Assembly (NCBI GenBank): GCA_965221075.1
Contig: OZ244865.1
Span: 2,666,001-2,730,000 of the forward strand
DNA length: 64,000 nt
Reading direction: 5' to 3'
Source: UBA2970 sp965221075
GTDB lineage: Bacteria; Verrucomicrobiota; Verrucomicrobiia; Limisphaerales; AAA164-E04
Below are positions 1 to 6,718 of this stretch, in pieces. Position numbers and translations under genes: made by a program. Under the pieces are notes generated by a model. The model ran no database searches. It was not told the origin of the DNA and saw nothing but the letters and a program-made list of their open reading frames with translations. The stretch's first letter is position 1. The number at the start of each line of letters is the position of its first letter.

Positions 1-576
1 GAAGGGGCTGAGCAGGACATAGCTGGACTTCCCTTCCTCCTCCTCTTCGGCATCGTCGGGATCGCCCTCCCTTGGGCCGAATCCCGGAACATGGACCTTG
101 AGCCGGGGCAGCGAGCTTCCCTTGGGACGGACCAGGGAGTAGTTGAGGTGGCCGAAGAGGCGGCGCAGGGCCTGCGCCACCGGCAGGTCCCGGAACTGGG
201 CCGTGAGGGTCAGCGTGGTTCCCTCGGGGATCCAGATCTCCCAGCGGGCCGCGTGGCAGATCTTCACCAGCGCCTTCTCCAGCGGCCAGTCGTCGAAGCG
301 GGCCGTCACCCGGTTGGTGCGCAGATCCCAGATCAGGACTTCGTCGTCCTGCAGGGAATCCGCCCGCAGGGCGGCGGGCAGGCCGGTAGCGGGACCCTGA
401 TCCGCTTCCGGAAGGATCGGATACGGAGCGGCGCCGTCCGGAAAGCCGTAGTAGCGGGCCGCCAGATCTTCATCCGGGATCGCTTCAGGAGCGGCGCCGT
501 CCGGATCGGAGATCTGGGCGGATAGCGGCCCAGCCGCCAGAACCAGAGCGGCGAGGGTGGGGCGGAATAGCTGCAT
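1..576 (-). CDS. Secreted protein with STN-like domain (3' end beyond window)
   Basis: Open to the window edge, so only the first 192 residues are visible. The N-terminus is a clean signal peptide (MQLFRPTLAALVLAAGPLSAQ, cleavage near residue 21). An acidic, proline-rich linker follows in which PDGAAP occurs twice. Residues about 85-150 (FDDWPLEKALVKIC ... LTAQFRDLPVAQALRRLF) have the look of an STN or secretin N-terminal fold: an amphipathic beta-alpha unit followed by 'F.D.PV.QAL..L'. Such domains sit at the N-termini of secretins, TonB-dependent receptors and many secreted verrucomicrobial and planctomycetal proteins. The visible part ends in an acidic run (DDAEEEEEGK). It is probably a periplasmic or outer-membrane protein. 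The domain call is mine by eye; the rest of the gene is needed to say what it does. Confidence 0.6.
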   Translation of the reverse strand, partial: MQLFRPTLAALVLAAGPLSAQISDPDGAAPEAIPDEDLAARYYGFPDGAAPYPILPEADQGPATGLPAALRADSLQDDEVLIWDLRTNRVTARFDDWPLEKALVKICHAARWEIWIPEGTTLTLTAQFRDLPVAQALRRLFGHLNYSLVRPKGSSLPRLKVHVPGFGPREGDPDDAEEEEEGKSSYVLLSPF

Positions 577-672
577 GGTCCAGTGGATGGAATCGTACCA
601 CGGCCCGGGACCATAGGCAAACTGGCAATCGGGACTGGCCTGTCGGGACTGGCCCCCAGGGCCGGTGTCCCC

Positions 673-678
673 TACCCT
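673..678 (+). promoter_or_regulatory. Candidate -10 element for the Tat-exported isomerase gene
   Basis: TACCCT ends 6 bases before the ATG at 685, the same element seen upstream of the genes at 10310 and 13324. Seventeen bases upstream is only a weak -35 (TGGCCC). If used, the transcript would start at or next to the ATG. There is no Shine-Dalgarno sequence. Confidence 0.4.
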
Positions 679-684
679 GGGTGA

Positions 685-1650
685 ATGTCCCAGACCCCTT
701 CCGAGTCGCGGCTGAGCCGCCGCCAGGCCCTGGGCGGCCTGGGCGGCCTGGGCGCCGCAGGCCTCGCGGCCGCAATGCCCGCCGTCGGCTCCGCCCAGGC
801 GCCGCCCTCCCCCTCTCCCTGGAAATACTGCCTGAACACCAGCACCATCCGCGGCCAGGACCTCCCCATCGACCAGGAGGTGGAGGTGGCCGGCCGGGCC
901 GGATACGACGCGATCGAGCCCTGGATGGGCAAGCTGCACGCCTACCGGGAAGGGGGAGGATCGATTCCCGATCTGCGCCGCCGCATCGAGGACCACGGGT
1001 TGGGCGTGGAGAGCGCCATCGGCTTCGCTCCCTGGATCGTCGACGATCCAGAGAGGCGCCGGAAGGGGCTGGAGGAGGCCCGGCGGGACATGGACCTGCT
1101 GGCCCGGATCGGCGGCAGCCGGATCGCCGCCGCCCCGGCCGGCGTTCCCCGGGGACAGGCGGTGGAGCCGGACGCGGCGGCCGAGCGCTACGCCCGGCTG
1201 CTGGATCTGGGCAGGGAGGCCGGGGTGGTGCCCCAGATCGAGATGTGGGGCGGCAATCCGAGCATCGGCCGGCTGGGCACCGCCCTCTACGTGGCCCTGG
1301 AGAGCGGCCACCCCGACGCCTGCTTCCTCGGGGACGTCTACCACATCTACAAGGGCGGGTCGGATCACGAAGGCCTCGGCCTGCTCGGCCCCAGGGCCCT
1401 TCAGGTGTTCCACTTCAACGACTATCCCGCCGACCCCCCGCGCGCGTCGATCCGGGACGAGCACCGGATCTGGCCAGGGGACGGGATCGCTCCCATCTCC
1501 CGCATCCTCTCCCTGTTCGCCTCGGCGGGAGCCGCCCCGGTTCTCTCGCTGGAGCTCTTCAACCGGGAGTACTGGCGGATGGACGCGGCGGCGGCGGCGG
1601 AGACGGGGCTGGCGAAGATGAAGGCGGCGGTGGCCCGGGCCGGGGCGTGA
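685..1650 (+). CDS. Tat-exported sugar phosphate isomerase/epimerase-like TIM-barrel protein
   Basis: 321 residues. Residues 1-38 are a twin-arginine signal (SRRQALGG, then a glycine/alanine-rich hydrophobic stretch ending in SAQA), so the protein is exported folded. The rest matches xylose isomerase-like TIM barrels (AP endonuclease 2 superfamily). Likely divalent-metal ligands are visible in four strand ends: Glu in VPQIEMW, Asp/His in GDVYHIY, His/Asp in HFNDY and Glu in SLELF. Family members isomerise or epimerise sugars or sugar acids, or are oxidoreductase-associated proteins of unknown substrate; the substrate cannot be told here. The gene is monocistronic. Its last 92 bases overlap the 3' end of the convergent mfd gene, which is unusual but both frames look intact. 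Confidence 0.8.
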   Translation: MSQTPSESRLSRRQALGGLGGLGAAGLAAAMPAVGSAQAPPSPSPWKYCLNTSTIRGQDLPIDQEVEVAGRAGYDAIEPWMGKLHAYREGGGSIPDLRRRIEDHGLGVESAIGFAPWIVDDPERRRKGLEEARRDMDLLARIGGSRIAAAPAGVPRGQAVEPDAAAERYARLLDLGREAGVVPQIEMWGGNPSIGRLGTALYVALESGHPDACFLGDVYHIYKGGSDHEGLGLLGPRALQVFHFNDYPADPPRASIRDEHRIWPGDGIAPISRILSLFASAGAAPVLSLELFNREYWRMDAAAAAETGLAKMKAAVARAGA

Positions 1651-4600
1651 GGGGGGCCGCGGCCTTCCTCTCCCGGAGCCGCTCCTCCAGGAACCGTTCC
1701 AGCTCCTCCAGCTTCCCGTCGGGATCCTCCTGGCCGAGCCGGGGCATCCGCCCCCTGTCGGTGAGGTAGTCCTGTCCCTGGCGCAGCAGCGCCTTGCCGC
1801 GGCGCACTTCCACGGACTGGATCCCCATCCCGGCGGCCAGCCGCTTGATCCGGGCCACCTGCATCAGCCGCCGCGCCTCGGGCGGCAGGGGGCCGAACCG
1901 GTCCCTCAGCTCCTCCTGGAGATCGTCCAGCTCCCGCTCCTCCCCGGCCAGGGCCAGGCGGCGGTAGATCCCGATCCTCTGGGCCATGTCGGGGATGTAC
2001 TCCGGGCAGAGGGAGGCGAGGGGCCGCTCCGCTGCGCCCTTCCCCTCCTCCCGGCCCAGCGACAGGAAGTCGAAGCGGACGCCGACATGGCGGCGGGGCC
2101 TCACCTCCTCCCCCTTCAGGGAGGCCACGCTCTGCTTGAGCAGCTCGCAGTAGAGATCGAAGCCGATGGCCGCGATGTGGCCGCTCTGCTGGGCTCCCAG
2201 GATGTTGCCCGCCCCCCGGATCTCCAGGTCGCGCAGCGCCACCTGCATCCCGCTGCCCAGCCGGGAGTACTGCCTCATCGCGTCCATCCTCCTGCGGGCG
2301 TCGGAGACCGTCCCGGAGTCCCGGGGGATCATCAGGTAGGCGTAGGCCTGGCGGCTGCTGCGCCCCACCCGGCCGCGCAGCTGGTAGAGATCGCTCAGGC
2401 CGAAGCGGTCGGCGCGGTCGATCACGATGGTGTTGGCGTTGGGGATGTCCAGGCCGCTCTCGATGATGGTGGTGGCCACCAGGACGTCGGTCTCCCCTTC
2501 CACGAACCCGACCATCGCCCGCTCCAGGGTCCGGGCCGCCATCTGTCCGTGGCCGACCGCCACCCGGGCCCCGGGGACCAGCTCCCGGATCCTGCCGGCC
2601 ACCCGCTCGATGGTCTGGACCCGGTTGTGCAGGAAGTAGACCTGCCCCTGGCGGGAGAGCTCCCGGAGGATGGCGTCGCGGACGATCCGCTCGTCGTAGG
2701 GGGCGACGATGGTGCGGACCGGAAGGCGGTCCTGGGGCGGGGTCTGGATGGTGCTCAGGTCGCGGGCCCCGACCAGGGAGAGGTAGAGGGTGCGGGGAAT
2801 GGGCGTGGCGCTCAGGGTGAGCACGTCGACCAGCTGGCGCATCCGCTTGAAGCGCTCCTTGTGCCGGACCCCGAAGCGCTGCTCCTCGTCGATCACCACC
2901 AGCCCCAGGTCCTTGAACGACACGTCGTCCTGGATCAGCCGGTGGGTGCCCACCACGATGTCCACCGTCCCCTCGGCCAGGTCCTGCAGGATCCTCCGGG
3001 CCCGGCCCCGGGTCCGGAGGCCCGAGAGCATCTCCACCCTGACCGGATAGCCGGCCATCCGCTCCCGGAAGGTCTTGTAGTGCTGCTGGGCCAGCACCGT
3101 GGTGGGCACCATCAGGGCCACCTGCCTGCCCCCGTCCACCGCCTTGAAGGCGGCCCGGATCGCCACCTCGGTCTTGCCGAAGCCCACGTCGCCGCAGATC
3201 AGGCGGTCCATGGGCCGGCCCGACTCCATGTCCCGCTTGCAGCTCTCGACGGCCCGGATCTGGTCGGGCGTCTCCTGGAACCCGAACCCGCTCTCGAAGT
3301 CGGCCTGCCACCGGGAGTCGGCGGGAAAGCCGCCCTCCTCCCTCTCCTGGCGGCTGGCCTGGACCGAGAGCATCTCCCCGGCCAGGTCCTGAACCGCCTC
3401 CCTGGCCCTGGCCTTGGCCCGGCTCCAGCGGCTGCCTCCCAGGACGTGGAGGACCGGCTGCGCCTTGCCCGCGCCGATGTACTTGCTGACCAGGTGCGCC
3501 TCGCCGGCCGGGACATGGAGGCGCGGCAGCTGCTCCGCCTCCCCCGAGGCCCCGTACTCGATCACCAGGTACTCGTCGGCCCGGGCCTCCCCGTCCCCCC
3601 GCTGGAGCCCCAGGAAGCGGCCGATCCCGTGCTGCAGGTGGACCACGTAGTCGCCCGGCTCCAGCTCGGAGAAGTCCACCTCCATGGAGGATCGCACCGC
3701 GTCGGCGCGATCCCCGCCGTCCGGGCGCGGCGTCCGGATCCCGGAGCGCCCCACCACCTCGGAGTAGGTCACCGCCGCCCAGCGCAGCCGGCGCGACACC
3801 CATCCCCCGCCCAGGCCTCCCACCTGGAGGCTCAGCCCCTCGGCCGGCAGGGAGCCGCCGGCCTGGCTCCACAGCTGCCCGAAGCGGTCCAGCTCCCCCT
3901 GGCTGCCTCCGAACAGCTCCACCCGCCAGCCCTCCTCCAGCCAGTCCCGGATCCGGGAGAGATATCCCTCCCGGCCCTCCGGGCCCGTCCGGGCCGGCTC
4001 CTCGAACCCGGGCAGGCCCTGCGGGGAGGGGGCCTCCAGGGAATGCCAGTGGCGGATCTCCGCGCCCGCCCGGAGCGCGCGGGACCGGATCTCCTCCCAG
4101 GAGAAGCCGCCCGCCGCGCCCGGCTCCCCCTCCTCCTGCGAGTGGCACATCGCCAGCAGGGATCCCCGGGGGAGGTGATCGGCCAGGCACCCGGAGGCCG
4201 GGGAGGCCATCTGGGAGATCTCCCCTCCGGGGGAAACCAGCGCCGACCCGATCCTGGAGCGCGAGAGCTGGGTGTGGGGATCGAACTCCCGGATCGACTC
4301 GATCTCGTCGCCGAAGAACTCGATCCGCAGCGGCCAGGAGGCGGAGACCGGAAAGACGTCCACGATCCCCCCCCGCCGGCTCGCCTCCCCCCGCTGGCCC
4401 ACCCGGGGCTCGGGCAGGTATCCCCGGGCCAGCAGCCGCTCCACCAGCTCCTCGGGCCCGATCCTCCCCCCCCTCTCCAGGCGCAGGACCAGGCCGTCGA
4501 GCTCCTCCGGCCGGAAGGTCCCCTGCATCAGGGCCGCCTCCTCGGCCACCACCAGGGCGGGCCCCTCCCGCAGCGCCATCAGCGCCTCCAGGCGCTCCCC

Positions 4601-4918
4601 GGTGGAGCGGGAGTGCTCCGATACCAGGTCGGCCTCCTCGCGCCGGGGAAAGATCAGGAGTCTCGGAGCGGGGGATCCGTCTCCCGGGAGCCACCGGGTC
4701 CAGGTGCGCAGCTCCTCGGCCGCCCGGTCCAGCATGCGGGCTCCCTCCACCACCAGCGCCAGGGAGGTCTCCGGCCTGCGGCGGCGGAGCAGGGCGGCCA
4801 GGAAGGGCCAGGAGGCCGGGGCCAGCCCGTAGGCCTCCCCGCACCGCTCCAGCCTTTCCAGCCAGTCCCCCCCGGCCCTCTCCTCCAGCTCCCCGAGGAC
4901 CTGCGCCGCCCCGGTCAC
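1559..4918 (-). CDS. mfd: Transcription-repair coupling factor Mfd
   Basis: 1119 residues, close to the usual ~1150. Mfd displaces RNA polymerase stalled at DNA lesions and recruits UvrA for nucleotide excision repair. Visible domains in order: N-terminal UvrB-homology region (to about 400); CarD/RID-like RNA polymerase interaction domain (about 410-510, PGDYVVHLQHGIGRFLG); superfamily 2 translocase with Walker A GDVGFGKT (about 576), DEEQ box (about 675) and SATPIPRTL; then the C-terminal TRCF domain. I start it at a GTG whose GTGA overlaps the stop of the FG-GAP gene upstream, indicating translational coupling. A much longer reading frame continues upstream but it is the shadow of that gene. 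The last ~35 residues are proline/serine-rich and overlap the convergent isomerase gene. Confidence 0.95.
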   Translation of the reverse strand: MTGAAQVLGELEERAGGDWLERLERCGEAYGLAPASWPFLAALLRRRRPETSLALVVEGARMLDRAAEELRTWTRWLPGDGSPAPRLLIFPRREEADLVSEHSRSTGERLEALMALREGPALVVAEEAALMQGTFRPEELDGLVLRLERGGRIGPEELVERLLARGYLPEPRVGQRGEASRRGGIVDVFPVSASWPLRIEFFGDEIESIREFDPHTQLSRSRIGSALVSPGGEISQMASPASGCLADHLPRGSLLAMCHSQEEGEPGAAGGFSWEEIRSRALRAGAEIRHWHSLEAPSPQGLPGFEEPARTGPEGREGYLSRIRDWLEEGWRVELFGGSQGELDRFGQLWSQAGGSLPAEGLSLQVGGLGGGWVSRRLRWAAVTYSEVVGRSGIRTPRPDGGDRADAVRSSMEVDFSELEPGDYVVHLQHGIGRFLGLQRGDGEARADEYLVIEYGASGEAEQLPRLHVPAGEAHLVSKYIGAGKAQPVLHVLGGSRWSRAKARAREAVQDLAGEMLSVQASRQEREEGGFPADSRWQADFESGFGFQETPDQIRAVESCKRDMESGRPMDRLICGDVGFGKTEVAIRAAFKAVDGGRQVALMVPTTVLAQQHYKTFRERMAGYPVRVEMLSGLRTRGRARRILQDLAEGTVDIVVGTHRLIQDDVSFKDLGLVVIDEEQRFGVRHKERFKRMRQLVDVLTLSATPIPRTLYLSLVGARDLSTIQTPPQDRLPVRTIVAPYDERIVRDAILRELSRQGQVYFLHNRVQTIERVAGRIRELVPGARVAVGHGQMAARTLERAMVGFVEGETDVLVATTIIESGLDIPNANTIVIDRADRFGLSDLYQLRGRVGRSSRQAYAYLMIPRDSGTVSDARRRMDAMRQYSRLGSGMQVALRDLEIRGAGNILGAQQSGHIAAIGFDLYCELLKQSVASLKGEEVRPRRHVGVRFDFLSLGREEGKGAAERPLASLCPEYIPDMAQRIGIYRRLALAGEERELDDLQEELRDRFGPLPPEARRLMQVARIKRLAAGMGIQSVEVRRGKALLRQGQDYLTDRGRMPRLGQEDPDGKLEELERFLEERLRERKAAAPLTPRPGPPPPSSSPAPSPPPPPRPSASTPG

Positions 4919-6714
4919 CGCTCCTCCACCACCAGGACGCGGCCGGGGAGGACCGGGCCCGCGCGCTGCACCCCGCCGCCGGGCCATTCCACCCTCAGGT
5001 CCTCCGCCGTCCCCTCCCTGCCCAGGCCCAGGGTCACCTCCAGCTCCGACTGCGAGAGGTAGCTGCGGAAGGGCATCACCTGGCGGGCGTGCTCCCGGCC
5101 CCCCGAGCGCCACCGGATCCAGGCTCCGATGCCGTCGCGGTTGAGGCCGCGGCCCCGCAGGCGGACGCGGGCCCAGCGGTGGCCCAGGTCCTGATCGTTG
5201 CGGAAGAGCCGCGCCGGACCCGCGATCTGGGTCGTCGCCACGTCGAGGTCCCCGTCCCCGTCGATGTCGGCGAAGGCCGAGCCCCGGCCCACGATCGGCT
5301 CGAACAGGTCCTCTCCCGCCCGGCCGGGGCCGACCTCCAGGAAGCGGCAGCCGTGCTCCGGCCCCGCGTTCCAGAACAGCTGGGCCGGCTGGCGGTACTC
5401 CTGGCTCCTCTGTACCTGGGAGATCTCCTCGTCCAGGTGGCCGTTGACCGTGAGCAGGTCCTGCCATCCGTCCAGATCGTAGTCGAAGAAGAAGAGGCCG
5501 AACTTGAGCAGCAGGCGGCTGGCGGGCCCGATCCCGGCCACCACCGCCTCGTCGGTGAAGACCATGGGGCGGCCCTGCTCCACGTAGAGGGCGGTCATCT
5601 CGTTGGCGAAGTTGGAGATCCCGATCGCCAGGGCGCCGTCGTCCCGGTAGCGGGCGCTGTCGATCCCCATGGCTCCCCGGGCCTTTCCGTAGGCGTCGTA
5701 GGCGATGCCGGAGCGGGCCCCGGTCTCCCGGAAGACGCCCCCTCCCTGGTTGTGGAACACGTGGTTGGGCACGGTGTCGTTGGCCACCACCAGATCCATG
5801 AGCCCGTCCCCGTCGAGGTCCACCGGGGCCACCCCCAGGGACTTGGCCTCGGGGACTCCGCTGGCCGGGCTGCGGATCCGGATCCCGGCGGCCTCGGAGA
5901 CCTCCTCGAAGGCGCCGTCGCCGCGGTTGCGGTACAGGAAGGGGAAGGCCCCCTCGAAGTCGTTCGGCTGGCCGTAGGCGCGCCCGATCCCGGTCAGGGT
6001 GGTTCCCTGCCGCATGTCGATCCCGGGGCTCCACTTCACGTAGTTGGCCACGAACAGGTCCAGGTCCCCGTCGTTCTCCATGTCGAACCAGGCGGCGCAG
6101 GTGCTCCAGTCGGAGCCGCCGCCCCCCACCCCGGCCTCGGCGGTGGCGTCCTGGAAGCGCCCCCCGCCCAGGTTGCGGAACAGCCGGTTGGCGCCCACCG
6201 CGGTCAGGTAGACGTCCCGCAGCCCGTCGCCGTCGTAGTCGGCGACGGCCGCCCCCATGCCGTAGAGGGGGACGTCGAGCCCCGAGCCCGCGGTCGCGTC
6301 CTCGAAGCGCCCGGTCCCGTCGTTGCGGTAGAGGGCCGCGGTGGACTCCTCCCCCTCCCCGTCCCAGGAGGTCCCGTTGACCAGCAGGAGGTCGGGATCG
6401 CCGTCGTTGTCCATGTCGAAGAAGGCCGCCCCTCCCCCCATGGTCTCGGGCAGCAGCTTGTCGCCCCGGGCCCCGTTGCGGTGCACGAAGGCGATCCCCG
6501 CCTCGGCCGAGATCTCCCGGAAGACGGCCCGGGGAGGCTCCACCGGAGGCAGGACCGGGACTCCGGGCGCCTCCGGCCGGCCGAGCGGCCCGGGCTCCCC
6601 GCCCCCGTCCCGCAGCAGCCACCACGCGGCCAGCGCCGCCGCGGCCAGGAGCAGCCCCGCCCCCAGCGCCAGGCGGCCGCGCCCCCCGGCGGCCCTTCCT
6701 CCCTTCCCGCCCAT
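4915..6714 (-). CDS. FG-GAP/VCBS repeat protein with C-terminal ASPIC/UnbV domain
   Basis: 599 residues. An N-terminal hydrophobic segment (about 15-36) after a basic, glycine-rich start acts as signal peptide or membrane anchor. The body contains at least six calcium-binding FG-GAP/VCBS motifs of the type DxDxDGxxD (for example MDNDGDPD, DYDGDGLRD, MENDGDLD, DLDGDGLMD, DYDLDGWQD, DIDGDGDLD), which build a beta-propeller. The last ~90 residues (LRGRGLNRDGIGAWI ... LGLGREG ... VEWPGGG) are the ASPIC/UnbV domain. Such proteins are secreted or surface-exposed, probably adhesive or cofactor-related, with no established biochemical role. The gene starts 4 bases after the multihaem cytochrome gene and overlaps mfd by 4 bases, so all three are likely one transcript. 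Confidence 0.88.
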   Translation of the reverse strand: MGGKGGRAAGGRGRLALGAGLLLAAAALAAWWLLRDGGGEPGPLGRPEAPGVPVLPPVEPPRAVFREISAEAGIAFVHRNGARGDKLLPETMGGGAAFFDMDNDGDPDLLLVNGTSWDGEGEESTAALYRNDGTGRFEDATAGSGLDVPLYGMGAAVADYDGDGLRDVYLTAVGANRLFRNLGGGRFQDATAEAGVGGGGSDWSTCAAWFDMENDGDLDLFVANYVKWSPGIDMRQGTTLTGIGRAYGQPNDFEGAFPFLYRNRGDGAFEEVSEAAGIRIRSPASGVPEAKSLGVAPVDLDGDGLMDLVVANDTVPNHVFHNQGGGVFRETGARSGIAYDAYGKARGAMGIDSARYRDDGALAIGISNFANEMTALYVEQGRPMVFTDEAVVAGIGPASRLLLKFGLFFFDYDLDGWQDLLTVNGHLDEEISQVQRSQEYRQPAQLFWNAGPEHGCRFLEVGPGRAGEDLFEPIVGRGSAFADIDGDGDLDVATTQIAGPARLFRNDQDLGHRWARVRLRGRGLNRDGIGAWIRWRSGGREHARQVMPFRSYLSQSELEVTLGLGREGTAEDLRVEWPGGGVQRAGPVLPGRVLVVEER

Positions 6715-6718
6715 GTCC

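Noticed and set aside
728..760. Tandem GGCCTGGGC repeats
   Set aside because: They encode the glycine/leucine part of the Tat signal peptide and need no other explanation.
2087..5062. Long open frame on the plus strand opposite mfd
   Set aside because: Composition is proline/histidine/glutamine-rich antisense of a clear mfd gene; long antisense frames are expected at about 70% G+C.
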